DNA from: an uncultured Erysipelotrichaceae bacterium
Lineage (GTDB): Bacteria > Bacillota_I > Bacilli_A > RFN20 > CAG-826
Length of the DNA stretch: 6,712 nt
Direction: 5' to 3'
Assembly (NCBI GenBank): GCA_900321535.1
Contig: ONWJ01000112.1
Span: 1-6,712, forward strand
A model generated the notes under the pieces. It saw nothing but the letters and a program-made list of their open reading frames with translations. It was not told the origin of the DNA and made no database searches. The translations under genes were made by a program, and so were the position numbers. Positions 1 through 6,162 of this stretch are shown in pieces; positions within the stretch are counted from its first letter, which is position 1; each line of letters begins with the position of its first letter.

Positions 1-291
1 GAAATTGAAATAATTATTAGATACACAAAAGGCCTTTCATACGAAGAGTTCATGAGTGACGGCAGAAATATTGATGCAACAATATTTAGATTAGAGCAGA
101 TGATTGAACAAATAAAACACCTTTCGCCTGAATTCCAACGAGAACACTCTTCCATTCCTTGGGGTGATATTATCGGTTTTCGAAATGGGTTGGTCCATGA
201 ATATGGCAAAACAGACTACACAACTGTTTACGAAGTTGTAAATAGAGATATATATGAATTGAAAGAATTGTTTGAAAACAATATCAACTAG
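1..291 (+). CDS. HepT-like toxin (DUF86 family), 5' end outside window
   Basis: The frame is open from the first base, so the gene is cut by the window edge; 96 residues are visible and roughly 15-20 N-terminal residues are probably missing, judging from the usual HepT length of about 110-140. The visible part matches the family layout: a YxxGLSYEEF-like stretch, a helix with LSPEFQ, the IPW-x-x-IIGFRN block, and the R-x4-H-x-Y motif (Arg codon 181-183, His 196-198, Tyr 202-204), followed by a C-terminal helix. In characterised MntA/HepT pairs, HepT is a HEPN-domain RNase toxin, and the nucleotidyltransferase MntA silences it by AMPylating the motif tyrosine. The motif looks intact, so the toxin could be active. 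The antitoxin gene, if present, would lie upstream. A start at the ATG at 52 is unlikely because family-like sequence precedes it. G+C is about 34% (98 of 291 by hand count), lower than in the neighbouring genes, which hints at acquisition. Confidence 0.85.
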   Translation, partial: EIEIIIRYTKGLSYEEFMSDGRNIDATIFRLEQMIEQIKHLSPEFQREHSSIPWGDIIGFRNGLVHEYGKTDYTTVYEVVNRDIYELKELFENNIN

Positions 292-645
292 CCTACGAAT
301 AGCGGAGATCAAAAGTAACGAATAGAACATTTGTTGAGATGAAACTGTTTCAAGTACGACCTGTTGATGTAAGCCTAGGGTTTTCGCTATAAGGTATTTA
401 AAGTCCTTATTTATTTTTCTTGTTCGCGAATGGATTGAATCACGACATAATACGGATAGAGACTTTTGTGCAATTCTTGATAAGTGAGTTTGTGTAACTA
501 CACCTTCTTTTGGTGAATTGAACTACCGAGCATTTCTCATCAGTTCAACAATATATCTGGGTTTTGCAGGCTTTTTGAAAATTCTTTCTTTTTCAAAGCG
601 GTCTTACTCTTCCATCTTTCCTCTAGGAGGAAGATAATTTTTCAC
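292..645. other. AT-rich spacer, no intact gene
   Basis: This 354-base stretch between the HepT-like gene and tex holds no frame that I would call a gene. On the minus strand, two short protein-like stretches in different frames (603-523, 26 codons, and 497-411, 28 codons ending in TAA) could be remains of a decayed gene, but I do not recognise them. No Rho-independent terminator with a T-run is visible after the toxin. No promoter with both good -35 and -10 boxes stands out for tex. A weak 7-bp inverted repeat (TTTGAAA/TTTCAAA, 574-597) has no T-run after it. Confidence 0.6.
618..632 (+). promoter_or_regulatory. tex ribosome-binding site inside a small inverted repeat
   Basis: A full AGGAGG Shine-Dalgarno sequence lies at 625-630, but it ends 15 bases before the ATG at 646, longer than the usual 5-10. 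It is the right arm of the inverted repeat TTCCTC-TAG-GAGGAA (6-bp stem, 3-base loop), so the site could be partly masked in the mRNA. No in-frame ATG, GTG or TTG lies closer, so the start at 646 stands. Confidence 0.55.
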
Positions 646-2790
646 ATGAATATTATCGCTACACTTTCGGCTCAATTGAATCTCAAAGAGTCTTCTGTTT
701 CTGCCGCCGTCGCATTGCTAGATGATGGCAACACCGTTCCGTTTATTGCTCGATACCGTAAAGAAGTAACCGGCAATCTAACGGATACCGATCTCCGCAA
801 ACTTGAGGAGCGGCTTGCTTACTTGAGGAATCTCCAAGAACGAATGGACACCGTCCTCGCTTCCATCGAAGAGCAGGGGAAGCTAACCGAAGAACTGAAG
901 CAGGCGATAGAAAACGCTGCTACATTAAGCGAACTTGAAAACCTCTATCGTCCTTATAAACCCAAAAGAAAAACCAGGGCTAGCATCGCCAAAGAAAAAG
1001 GGCTCGATGAACTTGCTGAATACATTAAAAAAGGAAAGGCCATCCTTCCTTTAGAAGTGAAAGCCGAGGAATTCGTCAATCCTGAAAAGGGCGTTAACAA
1101 TGTAGAAGAGGCTATCCAAGGTGCGAAGGATATCATCGCAGAAGAAATCTCCGATGAAGCAGAATATCGCGAGTTTGGAAAACGATATGTGTTTCATCAT
1201 GGATTCCTTTGCTCAAAGGAAATCGCCAAAGATGAGAAGGATACGTATGCGAACTATGCTTCGTACAAAGAAAGCATCAAGACACTTCCTCCGCATCGCT
1301 TATTAGCCATCAATCGCGGCGAGAAAGAGAAATGCTTAAAAGTATCATTTGAATATGACTTAGAACCAATCGCTTCTCACATCGGATACAAATACCTCTC
1401 TAAGAACGATTTCCAGGAAGTGGTGAAAGACATCATAGATGATGCTTTAAAGCGTTTGATCATGCCTTCGCTGGAAACCGAAATCTGGAACGATAAATTC
1501 GAAGTGGCGGAGGATAAATCCCTTGAGGTCTTCAAGGCCAATACTCGTTCGCTCCTTCTTTATCCTCCTTTAAAGGGAAAACGCGTTTTTGGGTTTGACC
1601 CTGGCATTCGAACGGGGTGCAAATGGGCGATGGTTAATGTAAATGGCCTTTATGAAGAAGTCGGCGTCAGTTTCGTCACGCGTGGTGACCATGATTCCAT
1701 TGAGCGAGAGAAAGCAAAGCTCGCCTCCGTTTTAATGAGACTGAAACCAGACTATATCGCATTAGGCAATGGGACCGCTTCTAGAGAAAGCGAAGTGGTG
1801 CTCCGCGGCATCATCAAAGACAAAGGTCTTCCAATCAAAATCGCGATTGTCAGTGAATCGGGAGCTTCTGTATATAGTGCCTCTGCTTTGGCGGAAAAAG
1901 AATTCCCTGAACTCCCGGTAGAAAAGCGCAGCGCGATCTCTTTGGCAAGACGTCTTCAAGATCCGTTAAATGAACTGGTCAAAATAGACCCGAAATCCAT
2001 CGGGGTTGGGCAATACCAGCATGACATGAACCAAAAGAAGTTAGAGACCTCGCTTCATGCTGTGGTCGAAGACTGCGTCAACGCGGTCGGCGCGGATTTG
2101 AACACAGCCTCCGTATCTATTCTTGAATACATCTCTGGCATCACCCCAACTTTAGCCAAAAACATTCATGATTATTTGAAGGAAAACGGTCGCTTCAAAA
2201 ACCGCGAAAATCTCAAAAAGGTTGCAAAACTTGGTCCAAAAGCATTCTCGCAGTGCGCAGGCTTCTTGCGAATCTATGATGGAGATGAGCCATTAGACAC
2301 GACGGGTATCCACCCAGAATCCTATGAAGTGGCGAAAGAGATTCTGTCTTCTACCCACATCGATATTCTTCGCGATTCCGTAGAAGAGAAGACGGATAAA
2401 CTTGCCTCCTTCAATAAGGCCGCATTCCTTAAGACCCATCCGTCTTTAGGCGAACCGACTTTAGACGATATCTTAGCGGAGATCATTCGTCCTGGAAGAG
2501 ATATCCGCGAAGATGCGAAAGTCGCTGAGCTAAACGAAGAAGCGCGCTCGATCGAAGACCTAAAAGTCGGCATGATTTTGCAAGGCACCGTCCGTAACAT
2601 CATGGACTTCGGCATGTTCGTTGATATCAATGTCCATGTTGACGGCCTTGTTCATATTTCCGAAGTCGCGAATAAGTTCGTCCGCGACATCTCCTCAATG
2701 TATGCGATCGGGGATATCGTGAAAGTCAAAGTCATCGGCGTGGATACCGCTAAAAAGCGTATTTCATTGTCAATTAAACAAGTTGGCTGA
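646..2790 (+). CDS. tex: Tex, S1-domain RNA-binding transcription accessory protein
   Basis: A complete 714-residue Tex protein, close to the 719 residues of B. subtilis YdcI. Tex is a cytoplasmic nucleic-acid-binding factor linked to transcription and related to eukaryotic Spt6; its exact role in Bacillota is not settled. Domains in order: an N-terminal helical region opening with the family block GNTVPFIARYRKE (about 28-40); a YqgF/RNase H-like domain beginning at VFGFDPGIRTG (Asp318); a helix-hairpin-helix region (about 484-560) with SGITPTLAKNI and KLGPKAF; and a C-terminal S1 domain (about 641-712) with GTVRNIMDFGMFV and DGLVHIS. The N-terminus aligns with family starts, supporting ATG 646. 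It ends in TGA immediately followed by an in-frame TAA. The next gene begins 17 bases later on the same strand with no terminator between, so co-transcription is likely. Confidence 0.97.
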   Translation: MNIIATLSAQLNLKESSVSAAVALLDDGNTVPFIARYRKEVTGNLTDTDLRKLEERLAYLRNLQERMDTVLASIEEQGKLTEELKQAIENAATLSELENLYRPYKPKRKTRASIAKEKGLDELAEYIKKGKAILPLEVKAEEFVNPEKGVNNVEEAIQGAKDIIAEEISDEAEYREFGKRYVFHHGFLCSKEIAKDEKDTYANYASYKESIKTLPPHRLLAINRGEKEKCLKVSFEYDLEPIASHIGYKYLSKNDFQEVVKDIIDDALKRLIMPSLETEIWNDKFEVAEDKSLEVFKANTRSLLLYPPLKGKRVFGFDPGIRTGCKWAMVNVNGLYEEVGVSFVTRGDHDSIEREKAKLASVLMRLKPDYIALGNGTASRESEVVLRGIIKDKGLPIKIAIVSESGASVYSASALAEKEFPELPVEKRSAISLARRLQDPLNELVKIDPKSIGVGQYQHDMNQKKLETSLHAVVEDCVNAVGADLNTASVSILEYISGITPTLAKNIHDYLKENGRFKNRENLKKVAKLGPKAFSQCAGFLRIYDGDEPLDTTGIHPESYEVAKEILSSTHIDILRDSVEEKTDKLASFNKAAFLKTHPSLGEPTLDDILAEIIRPGRDIREDAKVAELNEEARSIEDLKVGMILQGTVRNIMDFGMFVDINVHVDGLVHISEVANKFVRDISSMYAIGDIVKVKVIGVDTAKKRISLSIKQVG

Positions 2791-2807
2791 TAATTAAACA
2801 AAGCGTT

Positions 2808-4499
2808 ATGGAAATTGCCTCATTCCGTCATCAAAGCGACTCACGATTCTGCTTTTCTCTGGATGAGCATCATGTTTTGCTGCGCTTAGCGGTAGCAAGA
2901 AGCGTTTCTCTTCATCGCGTGCAGGTTGTTTTTGGTGACCCGATGAGTTTTGCTAGAAGCCATCGTTATGCGGATATGGCCTTACGTCATACCGATGCGG
3001 GATATCATTACTATGAAATTGTCTTAGATGTTTTCCCGGCAAGGCTTATGTACGTGTTCCTTGTCGATGGGGAGAATCGGAGCTGTTACTTCTCGGAATC
3101 TGGTCTAACGGATACCTATAAGTTTGATCTTGGCTTTATCTCTGCCTTCCAATTTGTGGGCGAGAATAAGAACGATTTTGTCGTTGAAAAACCAAGTTGG
3201 CAGGGGAAGGTGTTCTATCAAATCTTTCCAGAGCGTTTTAACAATGGACTAGGCCCAAAATCTTATGTGAATACGCCTTGGAACGAGACTTCCTTAGCCC
3301 ATAAATATCGCGCGTTTCTAGGTGGTGACCTCCAAGGCGCCATTGATAAATTGGATTATTTGGATGATCTCGGAATCGAAGTGATTTATCTCACCCCAGT
3401 GCATCCGTCTATTTCCAACCATAAATATGATGTGTTGGATTATTTCGATGTCGATGCGGGTTTTGGTGGGAAGGAAGTATTCCATCGTCTAGTAGAGGAA
3501 GCCCATCGACGTGGCATGAAAGTGATGATGGATATGGTTTTCAACCACTGCGCCAACGGGCACCCCTTTTTCAAAGATGTAATTCTTAACGGCAGACAAT
3601 CCAAATACCATTCCTGGTTTTTCATCGATGGCGATAAGCCACGCAGAACCCCACTGAATTATCGTTGCTTCGGTACGTTTGCCGGAATGCCAAAACTTAA
3701 TACGAACAACAAAGAAGTGCAATCCTATCTGATTGAGGTTGCTTCCTATTGGATGAAAGACTTTGGGGTAGATGGCTTCCGCTTAGATGTCTCTGAAGGT
3801 GTTAGCCATGATTTCTGGGTGAGGCTAAAAATCGCTTTGAAGGAAATTGACCCCGAAGTTCTTTTGGTGGGTGAGAATTGGCTCAATAGCGAATCTTATC
3901 TTGGCGTTAATCAACTCGACAGTGTCATGAATTATCCTTTCTTAGGCGTTACCTCGGGCTATGTGCTCCGCATCCGCGACGCGAAAGATACCGCGGACGC
4001 ATTAGATGGTTTATTGATGCGTTATAAAGATGGTTATAGCAAGATGATGCTCAATATCTTGGCGAGCCATGATGTAAGACGTTTCCTGACCTTGTGTGGT
4101 GGTGACGCGGATTTAAGTCTGATTGGATATGCGATGATGATGTTCTATTGGGGACATCCAATGATCTATTATGGCGAAGAGATTTTCATGCAAGGTGCGG
4201 AAGATCCAGACAACCGACGTGGCATGCAGTGGGATTCCAAGCAATTCCAGTCCTACCGTCATAGTTTGTTCAAAGAATTGATTCGCTTAAGAAAGCTACC
4301 GGTTTTAAAAGCAGGGGATATTGAAATCAAAGAGCAAGATGGCTTATTGATGATCGCCCGAAAATACGACGGGAAAACTTTGAAACTCTATTGCAATATG
4401 AATGAACATGGCGTGCGCGTAGCAGGCAAAGAAATCCTAAGCAATCGTTACGCTGGAGAAGAAGTTTGGCCAAAAGGTTTCGTGGTCATTGAAGAATAG
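2808..4499 (+). CDS. GH13 alpha-glucan hydrolase, maltogenic amylase/neopullulanase type (GH13_20-like)
   Basis: A 563-residue protein with no signal peptide, so probably cytoplasmic, where this family breaks down imported maltodextrins, cyclodextrins or pullulan fragments. Residues 1-120 form a CBM34-like N-terminal beta domain (it begins with the typical RHQSDSRFCF). The catalytic barrel starts near VFYQIFPERF (135). All conserved GH13 regions are visible: region I DMVFNH (242-247); region V MPKLN (294-298), typical of this subfamily; region II GFRLDV with nucleophile Asp327; region III GENW with acid/base Glu356; region IV SHD with Asp422. The RRGMQW block near 470 is also typical. The usual YYGDE near barrel strand 8 reads YYGEE here (454-458). 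The exact substrate cannot be told from motifs. Start 2808 fits the family N-terminus, yet no Shine-Dalgarno sequence precedes it, so translation may depend on coupling to tex 17 bases upstream. Confidence 0.93.
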   Translation: MEIASFRHQSDSRFCFSLDEHHVLLRLAVARSVSLHRVQVVFGDPMSFARSHRYADMALRHTDAGYHYYEIVLDVFPARLMYVFLVDGENRSCYFSESGLTDTYKFDLGFISAFQFVGENKNDFVVEKPSWQGKVFYQIFPERFNNGLGPKSYVNTPWNETSLAHKYRAFLGGDLQGAIDKLDYLDDLGIEVIYLTPVHPSISNHKYDVLDYFDVDAGFGGKEVFHRLVEEAHRRGMKVMMDMVFNHCANGHPFFKDVILNGRQSKYHSWFFIDGDKPRRTPLNYRCFGTFAGMPKLNTNNKEVQSYLIEVASYWMKDFGVDGFRLDVSEGVSHDFWVRLKIALKEIDPEVLLVGENWLNSESYLGVNQLDSVMNYPFLGVTSGYVLRIRDAKDTADALDGLLMRYKDGYSKMMLNILASHDVRRFLTLCGGDADLSLIGYAMMMFYWGHPMIYYGEEIFMQGAEDPDNRRGMQWDSKQFQSYRHSLFKELIRLRKLPVLKAGDIEIKEQDGLLMIARKYDGKTLKLYCNMNEHGVRVAGKEILSNRYAGEEVWPKGFVVIEE

Positions 4500-4507
4500 T
4501 CCCAGCA

Positions 4508-4530
4508 CTTCAAAAGCCTTTCTTTTGAAG
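4508..4530 (+). other. Perfect 9-bp hairpin after the GH13 gene
   Basis: CTTCAAAAG (4508-4516) and CTTTTGAAG (4522-4530) are exact complements around a 5-base loop, starting 9 bases after the GH13 stop. There is no T-run on either side, so this is not a standard Rho-independent terminator. It may protect the mRNA 3' end, mark a processing site between mRNA and tRNA, or be a weak terminator. A TAAAAT at 4542-4547 is well placed to be a -10 box for the tRNA that follows, but no good -35 box is seen at the right distance. Confidence 0.5.
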
Positions 4531-4557
4531 GCAAGTTGGACTAAAATGTGCAGGCTT

Positions 4558-4634
4558 CCGCCCGTAGCTCAGCTGGATAGAGCACTTCCCTCCTAAGGAA
4601 GGGGTCAGCCGTTCGAATCGGCTCGGGTGGGCCA
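4558..4634 (+). tRNA. tRNA-Arg (anticodon CCU)
   Basis: A full 77-base cloverleaf can be folded by eye. The acceptor arm is CCGCCCG (4558-4564) with CGGGTGG (4624-4630), including one G-U pair. The D-arm is GCTC/GAGC, the anticodon stem CTTCC/GGAAG holds loop CTCCTAA (4590-4596) with anticodon CCT at 4592-4594, and the T-arm AGCCG/CGGCT carries TTCGAAT. The discriminator is G (4631) and CCA is encoded (4632-4634). It reads AGG codons. It lies 58 bases after the GH13 gene on the same strand and is followed directly by a terminator. G73 is normal for arginine tRNAs. Confidence 0.95.
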
Positions 4635-4646
4635 AATTACAAAAAG

Positions 4647-4669
4647 AACGCTGTTTTGCAGCGTTTTTT
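4647..4669 (+). terminator. Rho-independent terminator, probably two-way
   Basis: AACGCTG (4647-4653) pairs with CAGCGTT (4659-4665) around a 5-base loop, with a run of six T ending at 4669. A run of five A at 4641-4645 gives a T-run on the opposite strand too. It can therefore end both the tRNA-Arg transcript (plus) and the converging HAD gene (minus), whose stop codon is 5 bases away. Confidence 0.85.
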
Positions 4670-4673
4670 GTTA

Positions 4674-5252
4674 TTAGAGAAGATTAAGTTGATGGAGAAG
4701 GTTTTCCGCTTCGGTGACGCTAGTAAACAAATAGGCTTCTATTCCGGCTTGCTTTGCCGCATCTACATTGATTGGATTATCGTCTAGGAACAGGATGCGG
4801 TCATAGCCGCTAAGTTGTTTCAACACATATTCATAAATCTCAGGATGAGGTTTTGACATGCCGACTTGGTAGCTCCGATATTGGGCATCGAAGCAATCAT
4901 CGAATGGATAGCCTTCAAATATTTCCTCTAGCATTGTGCCCATGCAATTAGACAATAAGGCAACATAATGCTTCTGACGGAGCTTATTGGCTAAGGCAAT
5001 CATCTCTGGATGAACGACGGAACATGAAATGATTTCGTCATGAATGGCTTTTGGATCAAGTTGCAGCTCTTCTCCCATCATTCTAACGACAGGGTAGAGG
5101 CCTTCGTTAGTTCCGATGTCTGCTCCATCGCAAAAATGAGCCTTCAAACGTTTGGATTCCTCAGGTTCATAATGTCTATCAAAATAAAGGACGAAACCAT
5201 CGTCAACGAATAGGCCGAAGCAATCTAGAAGAATAGCAGTGCGATCTTTCAT
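4674..5252 (-). CDS. HAD-superfamily hydrolase
   Basis: A 192-residue cytoplasmic protein of the haloacid dehalogenase superfamily, most of which are phosphatases acting on small phosphorylated metabolites. Motif I is ILLDCFG with nucleophile Asp10; motif II is LLSNC with Ser101; motif III is Lys134 in GMSKPHPEIY; motif IV is FLDDNPINVDAA with Asp157/Asp158. The region between motifs I and II forms a helical cap. Normal motif I is DxD, but here the second acidic position is Phe12 (DCFG), as in a known DFFG-type branch; since that Asp is the usual general acid/base of phosphatases, the reaction may differ. Substrate unknown. The start at 5252 puts motif I at the usual distance from the N-terminus. 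No Shine-Dalgarno sequence precedes it. It diverges from the XRE gene and converges on the tRNA-Arg terminator. Confidence 0.88.
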   Translation of the reverse strand: MKDRTAILLDCFGLFVDDGFVLYFDRHYEPEESKRLKAHFCDGADIGTNEGLYPVVRMMGEELQLDPKAIHDEIISCSVVHPEMIALANKLRQKHYVALLSNCMGTMLEEIFEGYPFDDCFDAQYRSYQVGMSKPHPEIYEYVLKQLSGYDRILFLDDNPINVDAAKQAGIEAYLFTSVTEAENLLHQLNLL

Positions 5253-5258
5253 GCCGAA

Positions 5259-5287
5259 ATTTTACTATTGCTAACCCAAAAGGTCAT
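5259..5287 (-). promoter_or_regulatory. Candidate promoter for the HAD gene, very close to the start codon
   Basis: Read on the minus strand, ATGACC (5287-5282, 4 of 6 to TTGACA) is followed after 17 bases by TAAAAT (5264-5259, 5 of 6 to TATAAT). Only six bases separate the -10 box from the ATG, so transcription would start at or next to the start codon, giving a leaderless mRNA. This agrees with the lack of a Shine-Dalgarno sequence. It is inferred from spacing only. Confidence 0.4.
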
Positions 5288-5322
5288 TAAAATGCGCTAA
5301 AATTGTGGCGTTGCAACCGATA

Positions 5323-5357
5323 GTTGCGGAATTGAAAACTAGACTTTCTTCCGCAAC
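5323..5357 (+). promoter_or_regulatory. Large inverted repeat in the leader of the XRE gene
   Basis: GTTGCGGAA (5323-5331) and TTCCGCAAC (5349-5357) form a perfect 9-bp stem; inside the 17-base loop GAAA and TTTC can pair as well. Just upstream is the palindrome GTTGCAAC (5310-5317), giving GCAACCG twice (5313-5319 and 5353-5359). Directly after it CGGAC (5358-5362) can pair with GTCCG (5384-5388), ending just before the ribosome-binding site. It lacks a T-run, so it is not an ordinary terminator. It could be an operator for the XRE protein or an RNA control element. Confidence 0.5.
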
Positions 5358-5390
5358 CGGACCATTTTCCCCAAGATATGGGTGTCCGAA

Positions 5391-5398
5391 AAAGGAGG
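5391..5398 (+). promoter_or_regulatory. Ribosome-binding site that decides the XRE start
   Basis: AAAGGAGG ends 7 bases before the ATG at 5406, an ideal spacing. This makes 5406 the start, rather than the in-frame GTG at 5382, which would place the ribosome-binding site inside the coding region and would add eight residues outside the helix-turn-helix domain. Confidence 0.9.
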
Positions 5399-5405
5399 AC
5401 GAATC

Positions 5406-6113
5406 ATGAATATAGAGATTGCTAACCGATTGGTTGAATTAAGAAAGAAAAATGGACTTAGCCAAGAAGAACTAGCCGAGAAATTAGGGCTATCCCGTCA
5501 AGCCGTCAGCAAGTGGGAACGAGCAGAGGCTTCTCCAGATACTGATAACCTTATTTGCTTAGCTAAATTATATGGTGTCTCTTTGGATGAACTGCTTAGA
5601 ACCGATCAACCTCTTGATGACATTGTTCATGAAGTGAAAGAAAAAGAAGAACAAAAGGTAGAGGAACAAGAGGCAGAAGAAACCGAAGGCGAAGTGGTGG
5701 ATGAAGATGAGCAAATGGAAGACGAGGATGACATTGATGAGGATATTCCTCATCGCAGACCCCTCTCGAAGAGCGAAAAGCGTTCTTTGATTGCTACGAG
5801 CTTACTCTTCCCTATCGCACTTGTTGCTTACATCATCGTCGGCAATCTATGGACGAATGATAACATGGGCTGGAAATGGGGTTGGACGTTGCTCCTTGAC
5901 GCGATCTGGATTTCTTCTATTGTTCCAGTGATCATGCATAAGCGCCTCACTGAGTTTGCTTATCCGATCTTCGTCGTGGCTTTATATTGCACCCTTGGCT
6001 TCTTCGGAACCCACTTCGGATTCAATGGCTGGGGCGTCTATTGGTTCTTGTTCATCACCATCCCAATCTACTACGTCATAGCCGTTAGAATTCAAGCACT
6101 TTGGACGAGATAA
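5406..6113 (+). CDS. XRE-family regulator with acidic linker and four membrane helices
   Basis: A 235-residue protein. Residues 3-64 are a Cro/C1-type helix-turn-helix domain (LSQEELAEKLGLSRQAVSKWE, with SRQAVSKWE at 30-38 as the recognition helix region), of the sort common in Bacillota. Residues 71-113 form a linker with 25 Asp/Glu out of 43. From about 128 to the end are four hydrophobic stretches fit for membrane helices (about 128-149, 160-177, 184-201, 211-229), with charged HRRPLSKSEKR just before the first. The plan suggests a DNA-binding domain held at the inner face of the membrane, perhaps sensing membrane or envelope state. XRE proteins with short membrane tails are known in Bacillota, but no function can be assigned here. 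Gene neighbours give no target; autoregulation through the repeats upstream is plausible. The sequence is complete, with no frameshift. Confidence 0.9.
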   Translation: MNIEIANRLVELRKKNGLSQEELAEKLGLSRQAVSKWERAEASPDTDNLICLAKLYGVSLDELLRTDQPLDDIVHEVKEKEEQKVEEQEAEETEGEVVDEDEQMEDEDDIDEDIPHRRPLSKSEKRSLIATSLLFPIALVAYIIVGNLWTNDNMGWKWGWTLLLDAIWISSIVPVIMHKRLTEFAYPIFVVALYCTLGFFGTHFGFNGWGVYWFLFITIPIYYVIAVRIQALWTR

Positions 6114-6114
6114 G

Positions 6115-6158
6115 AAAAACCTCGCAGTTCCATTCATCAGGGATTTGCGAGGTTTTTT
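6115..6158 (+). terminator. Rho-independent terminator, two-way
   Basis: AAAAACCTCGCA (6115-6126) pairs perfectly with TGCGAGGTTTTT (6146-6157) for 12 bp, starting right after the XRE stop. The 19-base loop is long and can form a small inner stem (TTCC/GGGA). The T-run on the plus strand and the A-run on the other arm let it end both the XRE gene and the converging PII-like gene, whose stop is 5 bases further on. Confidence 0.88.
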
Positions 6159-6162
6159 AGTT

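Noticed and set aside
91..330. Minus-strand open frame of 79 codons
   Set aside because: It is opposite the HepT-like gene, which has clear family motifs.
574..597. Inverted repeat TTTGAAA/TTTCAAA as a terminator for the HepT gene
   Set aside because: It is AT-only except for one pair, has no T-run after it, and lies almost 300 bases from the stop codon.
2322..2630. Open frame of 102 codons on the minus strand
   Set aside because: It lies wholly inside tex, opposite the well-conserved HhH-to-S1 part; its Ser/Arg-rich sequence is the shadow of that gene.
2788..2793. TGA read as tryptophan (Mollicutes code), extending tex by one codon to the TAA
   Set aside because: No other TGA occurs within the genes and all their tryptophans are TGG; a tandem TGA-TAA stop is the simpler reading, though one site cannot prove it.
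5382..5405. In-frame GTG as start of the XRE gene, adding eight residues
   Set aside because: The ideal AAAGGAGG at 5391-5398 serves the ATG at 5406 and would lie inside the longer version.
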